Shown here piece after piece: positions 27,891 through 39,353 of a DNA stretch of 64,000 bases. Below the pieces are notes generated by a model that did not search any database, was not told the origin of the DNA, and saw only the letters and a program-made list of their open reading frames with translations. Source of the DNA: Diogma glabrata (taxonomy: Eukaryota; Arthropoda; Insecta; Diptera; Cylindrotomidae); the NCBI GenBank assembly GCA_963693315.1, contig OY856186.1, forward strand, positions 379,105,522 through 379,169,521, given 5' to 3'. A program made the translations under genes and the position numbers. The stretch's first letter is position 1. Each line of letters starts with the position of its first letter.

Positions 27891-28723
27891 GTGTTTTTGA
27901 AAACCCAAAATTTTTTCTTGCAATTCAAATGATTTTGGGTTGTGTTTAAGTTGTTTTTACTATATGGTAAGTTATTTAAATTATTATTTTGATATTTTAA
28001 TGCAGTGGCGTCATTTCACCAAAATCTTGGGGGGGAGCGAGAATTTAAATGACATAAAAAGATTTTTTTCGTAAAACATAACATACACGTTTTTATACAC
28101 ACATATATTTAAAAGCATTTAAATGCATCGACTTAGAAATAAAAATAAAATGCTTTTGAGCTACATTGGTTACTCTGCTAGTCTTCTGGTGTTGTTTCAT
28201 CGAAAATCCCTCCATTTGTTAAAAATAATTTTAAATTTAGTATCATCTCTGCATTGTTTAAGCATCAAGAAAGTAGTTTTAATTAAAGCGCTTGTGCTAG
28301 AAATTATTATACCTTTGCTTTGTAACTGTACGGAGAGTAAATTTGTAAACGACAGTAGATCGTGCAGCATAGAAAAAAAAGGATGGTATTTCTATACGAT
28401 TTTTTAGATCCCGGGCATCCCGGGATTTAAAATTTATGAGTCACATAGTCCCAGGATCCATAAAACACCACGGGATTGCAATCCCTACGTGACTCCTCTT
28501 ATGTCGAATCGTTTTTTTGTTTGTTTTCCTTTATTTGTCTCAGAGAGAAGGAGTTATGTCTACCGTAAACTGACCAGAGCCAAATCGTTAAAATGCGGTA
28601 CAAAATGCAAACGTTCTTCCAAATACTAACTAAATAGAATTTCTATTGCGAGAAAGTGGGACGGTCAAAACCTGCTAACTAGATTGTGCATAAATTTACT
28701 ATTTAATGCTTTCCTTTACTATT

Positions 28724-29160
28724 TTATTCTTCAAAAAATTCTTTTATTTTAATTGGACATTTTTCAACCGTTAGGAAATGTGCTTGCAGTGGTTCGTACA
28801 TTTTCAAATTTCTTTCTAGTGCTGGCATTACCGCCAGCCAGCGAGTTTCACTGTATCCAATAAGTTGGTTATGTTCGACATTACTTTTGCCATAGAACTC
28901 CTTCAACGTCTCCAGTAAAGACAGTAAAATATCCAAATTTTTTTAACCCTGCCATTTAAATCAGCAGCATTTCTTATTGCATTATTTAGAATATGGGCTG
29001 CGAATCCAATACCCAATACACTCTGGTTCAAATTCTAGTTTGGCTTGTTTTTAAATTTTCACCCCTTGACGTGACACCACTAAAATTGGTGTTCGTGTTA
29101 TCAGCGCCATTAGCAACTAACTTTTTGTCAATGTTAAATAACAACAAGAAAACAAAATAA
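28724..29160 (-). pseudogene. hAT transposase remnant
   Basis: The longest piece (28724-28936) contains YSETRWLAVMPALERNLKMY and PLQAHF, matching the R-W block of hAT transposases. Further upstream on the minus strand (29050-29135) another frame reads ANGADNTNFSGVTSRG, resembling the DNTN-x-F-G-G block that precedes it in the family. The parts lie in the right order but are separated by stops and shifts. Neither the zinc finger nor the C-terminal dimerisation block is visible. Confidence 0.7.
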
Positions 29161-31434
29161 CAACAAAACTTGTTCAAGCTACTGGAGCTGGCGGCTTATA
29201 GCAACGCTTTTTTATGTTTATCTGTATCTATATGTCTTTTAATATCATAATGTCCACTGTTAATTTTCAAATTCACTCCGACTGGTAATACACTAAACTT
29301 TTGCGTCGTTATATTTTGATTTTTTTATAAAAGGATAGTCCAATTCAATATCGTATAAGAATTTACGTAAACGTTTTCTATCCGTCTTGATTTGCAGAAG
29401 AACTTTTTAAATATAATTTTAAAAATTAGTATAAATTTACCTTTTATAGTAGCTTAAAACTTTTGTTACACAAGTAAAGACTGCAAAACAAATTGTTTCA
29501 ATTTTACTAAATAATTAATATCTTTTGTGTATTCTGTAAATATAAGAGGTATACAGTATACCTCTCGTTCTATCTTTTGCAAATCTATACCATTTATCAA
29601 GTTTTTATGCTGTTTGCTTTGTTTGTTCTTTATTGAGAAAAAAAATTATATCTTAGAAAATAATAATTTTACTTTTGAGCTACCTAGTTAAAGTGTGTTT
29701 TAAACAGAGTTTGAAACGCTACTTATATCACTCTTTTACTTTCTCCTTTCAGTGCGTAGCTTAAAAAAAATATAACACTCCCACATACAGGAGTGAAAAT
29801 AATAAAATATCATTCTTGCTACTAAATTAAAATAAATATTTTCTTTCAAATACTCAAAACTTTTATTTTTGCGTCAAATTTGATGCTTTCCAACGTAAAA
29901 TGCTTCACATGATTCGTTCAATTATTCATGTATTGTTAGAAAAATGAATATAAAGGATGACGTAGAGTGACTAATTTTCTTCTTTTGCAAATCGAATGAA
30001 AGAACAGGAAAATGTAATCTGCTCCAAAGGAGTAAAATCGAAAAAACAAAAATTTTACTCCTACGAGTAAGAACGATATTCAAATTATGAACATTTTAAT
30101 TTTTAAATATTATTTCAAAGAATTGAAATGAGTGCTCGAATAAAGGAAAATTTGAAACTCTGTTTTAAAAATTTAAATTTTTATGAATTTATACGCGTCT
30201 TAACTGCGCCTTTTTAAGTAAAATATTTTGTATTTTATTTTTCAAAATATACTTTCGATCTCTCGTATATACACCGGGGAGATGTTTCTATAAACAAAGA
30301 AACCTTTTCGCTGAGGTAGATCTGTTAGACATTAAAAGATATGTAAATTATTGAAGTGAAATAACTGAGTTTAGTATTTCTAAGAAAATTATAGTTAAAA
30401 CACTATTTTAGTAAAAAAAAATATTGCACTGGTTTGGTCTCTGAATATGGTTAAATCAACATATACATAACATTATACAAACTGCAAGAAAAAACTGTGA
30501 AGCCATTGCTTTGACTAAGATATTGCGCAAACTGTACGTAGGTAGATATAAGGTTTTTTGATTATTTCGATAATGCGGGCAAATGTGGTGGAAATATTTG
30601 TTTCGTGGGACGCTTCGTGGGACAGATTTCTCCGTGGGACAACGCAATGAAATGTGTGACATTTTCACGCAGCGTGGGACGTCTGGTCAGTTTACTACCC
30701 ATAAACGTGCGTAAATTTTTCATTTGATTCAAAATTGTACAATTATTGCGAGCTTCTTTTAAATCTATAAGAAAAACCTACCACAAAAAAATAATAGTTT
30801 CTCCCTCCCTGTGACTGTATAAAAAAATGAACAAAGATTGACGTTTAGGATACGTTTTGGATTTTATTATAACCAACCAAACATATAATTTTTGCTATAA
30901 TATGAATTAAAAATTATAGTCCATATAGCGAAAAGAATTTGTCAGCAAGTTTTCATAACATACTTTGAAAATATTTACATAACTTAAATATTTGTTCGTG
31001 TCATTAGAAAATAATGCTTGTCCATTATAAAACATTCACTTTTATAAAATCACTGGAAATAACCCAATAAATTTAAATTACTCCCGTAATATCCCGTTTC
31101 ATTCATTTTAAAAACTAACACAACTATCAAGAAAACTTTTAATATGTTATAGGATTTTACATTTTAGAACTGTTTTTAATTTATTGTTTGTAAAACAGTC
31201 TTGTAAAGTTTGTACAATATGATATAGATAAAAAACAAGGCCAAACAGTCAGGGTTCTCCAAATAAGTGGGGTATAATTAATTTGTGTTCTCGTGCATGT
31301 ACTTACTTTTAAGTTTATATAAATTACCAATGGTCAATAACAATTGAAATTTGAATGTTAAATACTGCACTATGAACTCTCGAGGAACCCTATACTAATG
31401 AAATATTTTGTTTCCTCTGGCTCAGACACGAATA

Positions 31435-31561
31435 TTTTATAAACAAAACACAATCGTTCTTCTAAAAGCGGTGATGCCGCGCACCTTATAGTACGATAGA
31501 ATTTTGTCAAAATACGCACCCACGGCGTTTTTGGAAGAACGATCGTGTTTTGTTTATAAAA
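31435..31561. mobile_element. Foldback element nested in the hAT
   Basis: TTTATAAACAAAACACAATC followed by GTTCTTC on the left is inverted as GAAGAACGATCGTGTTTTGT followed by TTATAAA on the right, around a GC-richer centre (GGTGATGCCGCGCACC). One mismatch in the first 20 pairs. Confidence 0.75.
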
Positions 31562-31756
31562 CTGATTTCATCAGAAGATTAGAAGCAATACGACCACCTT
31601 TCGTATCGGTGGTGCTCTAGTCCTTGATAGAAAGAACGATAACGCTTTGAATATTGCGGTGAACTGTACTTTAGTCGGGCCAAAATAATATGTAACGTAA
31701 TAATTATATTATCAGATATATTTCAATTAATAGTAGGCGATAAAATTGGTATATTA

Positions 31757-32001
31757 TACCGCATTTACAGCGGCATAGCAAATTAGTAGATGTAATTTAA
31801 ATCTGTGCTGTAAACACTTTTTATTTTGAAAGCTTGCAACTAATTTGATATCTAGTCTTACTAAAAATCAATTTTTTTTAAATTTAATACTTCACGCTAT
31901 GAACACCATTGTAAATACAAATCTTTGATTTCTACACCGTCTCCTTTTCCAAAAAATTAATATACTATCTACTAATTTGCTATGTCGCTGTAAATGCGGT
32001 A
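31757..32001. mobile_element. PIF/Harbinger-type MITE, 245 bp
   Basis: Terminal inverted repeats start TACCGCATTTACAGCGGCAT and TACCGCATTTACAGCGACAT and continue for about 37 bases. TTA flanks both ends (31754-31756, 32002-32004), the trinucleotide duplication expected for this superfamily. It is nested inside the 28003-32176 hAT and therefore younger. Confidence 0.8.
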
Positions 32002-32184
32002 TTAGTTAAGTAAATCTTCTAAAAATTAGACGAATTTACAAAATAACAGTGCATTGAAATTTTTATAGTGTATAATTCTATCACGATTGGATGGTTTTAT
32101 TGAATCGATGTATTGATAGCATCAGATCCTTGGGGGGGCCAATGCCCCCCCCAGCCCTACCCAATTGACGCCCCTGTTTTAATG

Positions 32185-33199
32185 CTATAAAAATATTATA
32201 TTTAGGATAGATTTAACTACAAATCTCACATGCAGGCGGTGTGCGTGCCAGGCATACAAAATATTTTGTGGAAAAGTGCGGAAAAGTAGATTTTTCTTTT
32301 ATTCTATTCTAATACAATATTTTTTGTGCATGTGTTACAACAAATTTTATTCTCTTTCCTTTGAGCTTATTGAAGTTTTCCCAAAACAAGCCAAAACTCA
32401 AAATTTGTAAAAAAAAGTTTTACAAATTTTATTTTTTTTCGACATGTAGTGTAATCGGCCATATCGCCCTATTTGCCGATTAATCGGCAAATTGGGTTTG
32501 CCAGTATCGGCATATTTTTTAGATTAATCGACCGATTGTCAACTTATTTTTCAATAGGTTATCGCATTTTAAACAAATTCTAGATTCTAAACCGTCATAG
32601 TCAACTATAATTGAACACAGTCTTAAAACTATTTAAAATTAACGGCTTTTCGCTAGAGTTTAGTTTAGTACAAGTTTTTCATTTTAATTTTTGAAGTAAA
32701 ACTTCTTTAGGCGCGTTTTAAGAATTTTGCAACGGAAGATAAAAAACGAATATAATATTCGGCAAATATACGATACAATTCAATTATGACACACATATAA
32801 ATGTCGACACATAAATGTCGGAAGTAGTCATTTGAACAGATATATAACCATATATATTCATCTCTATCGTACTACAGTCTGATTTTGAATTTTAAACATA
32901 TACATGCACACAATTCCAAAAAAACTTAAGTAGAAATTTAAACACAATAAAATAAAAAAGAAACTAGAAGTAAAAAAGGCAAACGAATATTATGTTCGGC
33001 AAGTATGCGACAATTCGATTATGTGTATTGTATTTTGTATACGATTATTCAGTATCGTATTAAACATTAAATGAGTTGCACGTGTCGATCTTAGATTTAA
33101 ATATCTAATAATATAATATTCGTAATATTTTATTGAGCTTCTTAATTTTTTAAATTTATATTTTGAATTGTTTTAGTTTTTTAAGTAAAACTTCTTTAG
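32185..33199. other. Non-coding stretch with repeated short motifs
   Basis: 32450-32550 contains several inverted CGATTAATCGGC-type motifs. AAGTAAAACTTCTTTAGG occurs near 32694 and again at 33183-33200. ATTCGGCAAATATACGA near 32758 is echoed by GTTCGGCAAGTATGCGA near 32995. These suggest an old local duplication. No gene is recognised, but this stretch would have to hold any upstream exon of the Gly/His-rich gene. Confidence 0.4.
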
Positions 33200-34005
33200 G
33201 GCTGGTTATAGTAGTCATTGTGGTCATGGTGGTCATGGTGGTCATGGTAGTCATGGTGGTAATAGTGGTCATGGTGGTCATAGTGGTAATGGTGATCACG
33301 GTGTTTACGGTGGTTATGCCGGTCACGGTGGTCATGGTGGCCATTGTGGTCATGGTGGTCATAGTGGTCATGGTGGTCATAGTGGTCATGGTGGTTACGG
33401 TGGTGATGGTGGTCATGTTGGTTATGGTGGTCATGGTGGTTATAGTGGTTATGGTGGTCATGGTGGTAATGGTGGTCACGGTGGTCACGGTGGTCATGGT
33501 GGTTATCGTGTTCATGTTGGTTATGGTGGTCACGGTGGTCATGGTGGTCACGGTGGTCATGGTGGTCATGGTGGTCATAGTGGTTATGGTGGTTATGGTG
33601 GTCATGGTGTCTATGGTGGTTATGGTGGTCACGATGGTCATGGTGGTTACGGTGGTCATGGTGGTCATGTTGGTTATGGTGGTCATGGTGGTTATAGTGG
33701 TTATGGTGGTCATGGTGGTAATGGTGGTCACGGTGGTCACGGTGGTCACGGTGGTCATGGTGGTCATGGTGGTTATGGTGTTCATGTTAGTTATGGTGGT
33801 CACGGTGGCCATGGTGGTCATGGTGCTTATGGTGGTCATGGTGTTCACGGTGGTCATGATGGTCATGGTGGTCATGATGGTCATATTGTTCATGGCGGTC
33901 ATGAGGGTCATGGTGGTAATGGTGGTCACGATGGTCATGGTGGTCATGGTGTTCATGGTGGTCATGATGGTCGTGGTGGTGTCACGGTGGTCATGGTGTT
34001 TAGAG
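33200..34005 (+). pseudogene. Gly/His/Tyr-rich exon encoded by a 9-bp minisatellite, apparently frameshifted at its end
   Basis: The unit GGTCATGGT runs for about 800 bases. In one plus-strand frame it reads Gly-Gly-His repeats with Tyr, Ser, Asn and Val variants, a composition common in insect structural or secreted proteins. The frame opens after a typical splice acceptor (CTTCTTTAG at 33191-33199), not at an ATG, so this would be a downstream exon. Near 33980 the Gly/His phase is lost by one base; in the next frame a stop (TAG) follows GGHGV at about 34002. That shift may be real decay or an error in low-complexity sequence. The Val/Met frame on plus and the Thr/Met frame on minus are shadows. 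No upstream exon with a signal peptide was found, so a non-genic minisatellite remains possible. Confidence 0.4.
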
Positions 34006-34077
34006 TTTGCATCCCGGGCTTTCCCGGGTGGGAAAAAATATTTGTGTTGATTAAATTTGTTTTGTTAAATAGAAAAA

Positions 34078-34593
34078 TGAGTGGTGTAATCTTTGCACGC
34101 GGTTGAAATAAATTTCTTTGGCTACTGTGGCAGGTATTAATAAAAAGATGAAATATAAAATAAATATGTCATATTGCAATTTAGAGTTGCATTTCATGAT
34201 AATATAATTTGCAGCATGTGTAATAAAAAGTAATATTTACATAATGTGTTACAAAGTCAATTCAATTATTAACATAATTGAAATATGAAATTAGAGGTTT
34301 ATGACAAATTTGCTAAATTTTTGGAAAAATGCATCAATTGTTGTACCAATTGTTAAATTAAGTGGACATGCATTCATCGTGAAATTTAATTTGTAATACG
34401 TTGTAAGACTTTGAAAAACATGTAAATATGGCTTTTTATTACACATTGTTGCAAATTATATTATCAAGAATATTAGAAAGAAACTCTAAATTTCAATATG
34501 ATATATCTATTTTATTTTATATTTAATATTTTTAGTAATACCTGCTGCAGTGGCCAAAGAAGTTTTACTTCAACAGCGTGTAAAGATTACGCA
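34078..34593. repeat. Long imperfect inverted repeat, arms about 200 bp
   Basis: The left arm (34078-34280: GTAATCTTTGCACGCGGTTG, CTTTGGCTACTGTGGCAGGT, GATAATATAATTTGCA) matches the reverse complement of 34385-34593 (GTAATCTTTACACGCTGTTG, CTTTGGCCACTGCAGCAGGT, GATAATATAATTTGCA). The arms are diverged, so this is an older foldback or two inverted copies of one element. A plus-strand frame of 99 codons over the right arm has no recognisable motif. Confidence 0.7.
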
Positions 34594-34599
34594 CTTCAT

Positions 34600-35041
34600 T
34601 TTTTTTATTTTAACGTCCAATTAAGCTCGACAGCACGGGACATGGGGCATGTTCCAAAAACCGTGTGGAGTAAAATAAAACTTGCTGCAGCCTTCTCAAA
34701 CAAAAAATTCTACGGATGCTGCAAAGAAAATAAGGAACGATTTAAGAACTATTTTTCTGAAGAAGGTCAGGTCCCGTGGCAAGGTGAATTTATATAAATA
34801 AGTTATATAAGCAAATATTTAATAAAAATCAATGAATTTAATGTAATGTCGATAGATAATAAATGAAATAAATTTTATATTAAAAAAAGGTTTAAACTTA
34901 CATAAGACAACGTATCGATTGTTTCCATCATATCACTATTATGCGAATCCAGAAATCGTAAACTGTTAAAGAATTCCCATTTATTTATATATTTTTCGTT
35001 TGTTCCGAAACCCGATTTTTTTAATTTTATTTTTTTCGTTC
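34600..35041. other. Non-coding stretch
   Basis: No gene or repeat recognised apart from the tail of the open frame mentioned for the preceding inverted repeat. Confidence 0.4.
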
Positions 35042-35179
35042 CAGCAGCCAAATTCTGTATGAAGTGAAGCGGTAAAATGAAGCATGAAGTGAAGCGGTAA
35101 AGTGATAAGTTTTTTAATGAAAAGAAACGAAGAAATTTTTATCACTTCACCGCTTCACAGTTACAGAATTTGGCTGCTG
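35042..35179. mobile_element. Foldback MITE family A, copy 2
   Basis: The ends CAGCAGCCAAATTCTGTA and its inverse TACAGAATTTGGCTGCTG bracket 138 bases. The centre holds an extra direct duplication of GAAGTGAAGCGGTAAA relative to copy 1 at 27781-27890. The loops of the two copies are inverted relative to each other. Confidence 0.85.
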
Positions 35180-35409
35180 AACTGAGAACGTACCCAATTA
35201 ATGTTTGCCTTTACTTCTGGCATGCTTAGTTTTAATTCTACCGCAATTGATTCTATCGCTGAGTTTCTTTTAATTTTGTTACTGTGGTCCGAGATTCCAA
35301 TTTGCCATAAGCGGTTGTGTTTCTCATATAATTGGATAAGTTCTCATATAATTATCTCATCTCTCGCTCACAAATGTTTGGTACTATCCATTTTTTAGTG
35401 AAAAATATT

Positions 35410-35985
35410 TATATAAAAAAAAAATAAAAAAAAAATATTCTAAAAAACTTGAAATATTTGAAAAAAAAAATTTTTTTAAGAAACGCTTTTCTTTACTTCA
35501 TTGTTATGCATACTGTAAAAAAAATTACTAAACAGCAAAAAATAAAAATAATTCCTCAACTCAAATAAATTTGAGCTTGGCTCGCCAATACTGGCCCGAG
35601 GTTGGCCCATTGTTTAACATTGGCAGTTCCTACCCGGGATAATGCTTTGAGATGCTTCTAGTCACAAAATGATAGAAAGTAAATAGTAATGATATAGTAG
35701 TAATTCCGTCAATGTTTCGCGTGTAGGATTAGCGTCCCACGCTTTTCTTTAACGAATGTGTCAGATTTTCTCGATTTTGAATTTTTTGGAATTATTTTTA
35801 TTTTTTACAGAAGTTTTTAGAAAATTTATTTGAGTTGAGGAATTATTTTTATATTTTGCTTTTAGTAATTTTTTTTACAGTATGCATAACAATGAAGTAA
35901 AGAAAAGCGTTTCTTAAAAAATTTTTTTTTCAAATATTTCAAGTTTTTTAGAATATTTTTTTTTATTTTTTTTTTATTTTTTAAT
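35410..35985. mobile_element. Foldback element with about 160-bp arms
   Basis: The left arm (35410-35569: TCTAAAAAACTTGAAATATT, GAAACGCTTTTCTTTACTTC, ATGCATACTGTAAAAAAAAT, AATTCCTCAACTCAAATAAA) is repeated in inverse order and orientation at about 35824-35985. A short piece of the same arm (GAAGTAAAGAAAAGCGTTT) recurs alone at about 37153, so the family has other copies. The 250-base centre is non-coding. Confidence 0.85.
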
Positions 35986-36084
35986 TTTTAGTCATCAGCG
36001 CCTTGAACAGTCGGAAATTCTATTTTGTCACGTTCTTATAAGAATTCAACACATTTTTCAGCACAGAATTTAACATTTGTTAAT

Positions 36085-36814
36085 TTATTTTCCTTGATGC
36101 CACGATGCATGGATAATGCGTGAACTACTGCCGATAGACACATATTCCGATATAATTTCCGCATTTTCATAAGGACCTTCAGTATCTTCATTACTTGGGC
36201 CATGATTTGATAGTCGAATCAAATCACGTTCATCAAGGTGTGCATTTTCATCAATAACAACGTCTCGGTACAATGGGTTATTTGATTTAAGCCATTCTAA
36301 AGCTGCGATTAATTTAGTTCTGGAAACAGTGTAGTCTCGAGTAGAATTTGTATTTTCTAAGCGTTCCGTTACTACTATAATATCAGCATCCAAGGTTGAT
36401 CGAGGTAGAAACGTAGGAAGTTTTGAAATGACGTCAAAGATGTCAAAGGCAAAAAGGATTGCTTGACCTTTAAATCCGTACTGCCCGTACAATCCAGAAA
36501 ACTTGACAATTTTAAGGAAAGGGTGAATCCGAGACAAAAGACGTTGTTCGGCTTGAGAAAGTGCCTGAATTTCTGGTGGAATGTAGCCGGGGTCTAAATG
36601 GTTCCAGTAAGCTTTAGCAGGTTACTAAAAGCACTTTCGTAAAAATTTCACATACTTTGTCTGCAAAAGTGTTAACTTCACCCTCAAAATCGTTGTAACA
36701 ACAATTTTGAGCTGTGGCAGTAAGCTGATTTCTTCCTTCATCTGGATTTTCTTCTTGACGTTCTGCTTCCTTACGTGCGCGTCGGCGTTGATATACGTTT
36801 AAATTTGATAACAT
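36085..36814 (-). pseudogene. Helitron/Helentron-type replicase fragment (region before and including DUF6570)
   Basis: On the minus strand an Arg/Glu-rich start (36614-36814: YQRRRARKEAERQEENPDE, then FEGEVNTFADKVCEI) is followed, after a frame break near 36600, by PGYIPPEIQALSQAEQRLL and SRIHPFLKIVK...GQYGFKGQAI (36085-36590). This order (basic Q-R-x-R start, F-x-x-x-I-N-x-F-x-x-x-x-C-x-x-C segment, then the R-x-H-P/Y-G-Y-x-G domain) is typical of the N-terminus of Helentron-type Rep-helicases. The Rep and Pif1 parts are missing. The frame ends at a stop at 36085. It is unrelated in sequence to the intact Helitron at 50.3-54.8 kb. Confidence 0.75.
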
Positions 36815-37440
36815 ACAAATGCTGGCCGAAATCGGCGAACATTTTTGAAATCAATTGTTTATTTATCGAGAAAATACCTAATTTGTGAACGTAAAATGCA
36901 TAATTCTGTATAGTTTATCTATTGATCTTTATGTTGTGCAAATTTCAAGTCGCTACGTTAAGTAGATCGAGAGAATTTGAATATTTCCGATGAAAATCGA
37001 TTTTTTTATTTAAACAACGAAAAAACAATTGAAATTGTTAGTTAATATGATATTCGTGTATTGTCATCGGATATACGTATGCCTGCAAAGTTTCATTCAT
37101 TTTCATTGAATATAAGGCAGTCAAATTAACGTTACAAGATTTGATCCAATAGTGTGAAGTAAAGAAAAGCGTTTATTTAACTGCAATCAATAGCTTTAAA
37201 CAACGTATAGGATACTGATACAAAATAATGTATCAGTATCCTACACCACCTACCTACTCTTTATTTATCGTTTCCAAAAAATGTATTGTTACATAATATT
37301 AATTAATTTAATTAATAACTTTTGTATTTGTTTTAGAGGTACCGATGTTTTTTTAAATTGCATATTCGTAAAACTGCGGTACCTGTTGTGACCATAATAA
37401 CAATCAAATGCTTAAAACCATCAAATTGGTTTCATTTATT
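36815..37440. other. Non-coding stretch with one perfect hairpin
   Basis: TAGGATACTGATACA and its inverse TGTATCAGTATCCTA (about 37208-37244) pair perfectly around a six-base loop. Otherwise AT-rich sequence without genes. Confidence 0.5.
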
Positions 37441-37449
37441 AGAGAATAT

Positions 37450-37770
37450 AAGATATAAATGTGGATGGGTTTTTTGTGAACAATTAAGCTTAAGTACATA
37501 TTGGAAATTACTTGAGTTTTTCAATTCGAAACAACCTTTCATTTTTTCTAAAATTCCTTTAGAAAAATGTTTGTGTTTCGTGCCAGGATTCGAACTTACA
37601 TTCATCAGAGACATATGTTCAAATCCCGTGTGTCTTACACAACTTAGCCAAAGCGGCGACGACGAACCATATTTTAATTTTGATGTTCAGATAATTTCAA
37701 AATTGAAACTTCATCATGTCTCAAATTTACTTAAGATGAATCTTTCATCTATGATTACATATTGGAAATT
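37450..37770 (-). mobile_element. tRNA-derived SINE-like element, minus strand
   Basis: On the minus strand: leader AATATGTAATCATAGATGAA (as at 10.1 kb), A-box-like CTTTGGCTAAGTTG (plus 37640-37653), B box GTTCGAATCC (plus 37586-37595), then a body matching the 10.3-kb copy as far as the GAACAATTAAGCTTAAGTAC region. The tail is missing. The plus-strand frame of 154 codons through it is a shadow. Confidence 0.65.
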
Positions 37771-38802
37771 ACATTTCTTTGGGATTTTTTTTGCCACCAA
37801 GTTGCCACAAACATGCTTTTAGGGATCAAGCAGTCTAATCAACAAATGTTTGTTGTATACTGTTTAGAAATAATGATTAGTATATTGACTGCACCCCCCC
37901 AGTTCTATTTATGTGAAAAATGGCAACGGAAAATTATTTATCTGTAAAAATACTAATCAAGTCTAGCTTTTCCAATGTTGGCATCTGTGTTAAGTTGTAT
38001 AGAAAATATTCTAAATATTTTTTCCATATTACAATTTGAAAGAGTAAATGATAATTGTAAAAGACATAACTTTTGTCTATTTTCAACATAGCGTTGTGTG
38101 AATACAAAATTGTTTGTTACTTTTAATTTGATCCCAAAAAAGTATGCTGTATAGTATAAGAATATTAGATTAACAGAATACACAAAAACCAATTTTGAAT
38201 ATTTTGCTTTGCTTTAAAAATATTTTTTTTCTTATAGAACTGAGCTTTCTAACCCTTCACTGTATTATACACAACTTTAATATCAAATAAAATTAAAATC
38301 CAACATTCCACCATAAAACACCAACTCTCCAACTCAATCTTAAAAAAACTGAACTCACTCCACAAAAATTCCAAAACGAACTCTTCACAATTCACTTTTT
38401 CAAAATAAATGTCAAGTTCAACTTCTTTTAAAAAAAACTACAAATTTAAATTCCATGGCACGAGCCAAAAAGACAATTGTCAGCAAAACTAATTTTGTAC
38501 AAAAATTATTCATTTCGTAATTTTTCTCCTTTAATTCTTTTTAGTTTTCATAATTAAGCAAAAAAAATTAACAGAAAAAAATAGCTAATAATTTAATACG
38601 GCTTCCGGCAAGTTTCTTATTTCATAAACAATTGTGTTCTCATACACAAGTTGGTTGAAAAATTTGTTGAAGAATGTTATGGTATATTGATATAGGTAAG
38701 GAGGATAGAAAATGGAACCACAACTGACATGTAATATCCTGTCCATTACAATGCTTTAAGCAAGTTTTTTGTTTTCTTTTACAGTTTTTAGTCATAACAT
38801 AT
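37771..38802. other. Non-coding AT-rich stretch
   Basis: No gene, array or terminal repeat pair recognised. Short open frames lack motifs. Confidence 0.4.
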
Positions 38803-39353
38803 TGTTACGATTTTACATAATTGAAACGAAATACAAATTAAATTTTTATTCCTCCTCAATATGCCCCTACAATATATCAATATTCATTACAACTAAAGTA
38901 AACCATTTTACTTATTGTGGTCATAATTTTTGGAAAAGGTAAATAAATAAAATTATTGTAAATAGAACACTGCATCGTGAACATTAAATCGTGTAAATAA
39001 AAGTAAAGTGAATTTTAATGTTAAATAAAAAAGATATTAGTATTATTAAAAGAAATATTTTGTGTAATATTTTTGGACACTGAGTTTTTACTGAAAATTT
39101 CTATGATTAACTGTTGGAGTTTCTGAAGCTGTTGAAGAACAATTCTTGCTCAGGCATATTGTTTGCTGTATTGTTTGTCTGTTTTTGTGAACTGTACAGT
39201 TGCTGTATTGTTTGTGTGTTGTTATGTGGTTTTGAGTGCGTGCTTAATAAAACCAGATTTTAGCTTACTATTCATTGATCGAACCCAGAAGAAGACTTGA
39301 GGGATAACGTTTATCGAACTGAGAGTTAAACCAGAAAGGTGGAAAACGTGGCA
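38803..39353 (+). mobile_element. Solo LTR of a gypsy family related to the 44.5-kb element
   Basis: It starts TGTTACG and ends AAAACGTGGCA. AATATTTTGTGTAATATTTT, TGAAAATTTCTATGATTAAC, GGAGTTTCTGAAGCTGTTG and ATCGAACTGAGAGTTAAACC follow the same order as in the LTR at 44467-45111 (read on minus). No gypsy internal sequence lies on either side. The flanking bases (ATAT / ATCA) do not form a clean duplication. Confidence 0.7.

Larger units (their letters stand above)
28003..32176 (-). mobile_element. hAT DNA transposon with perfect 8-bp target duplication
   Basis: The ends are CAGTGGCGTCA (left) and CAGGGGCGTCA (right, minus strand), each followed by a G-run. TTTTAATG flanks the element on both sides (27995-28002 and 32177-32184) without mismatch. 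The interior carries hAT transposase remnants on the minus strand (28724-29160) and two nested palindromic elements (31435-31561, 31757-32001). A patch with repeated CGTGGGAC (30600-30690) is unexplained. Confidence 0.9.

Noticed and set aside
33156..34050. A 295-codon Val/Met-rich frame (plus) and a 269-codon Thr/Met-rich frame (minus)
   Set aside because: Both are other-phase readings of the GGTCATGGT minisatellite. Neither has a natural start, and their composition is dictated by the repeat unit.
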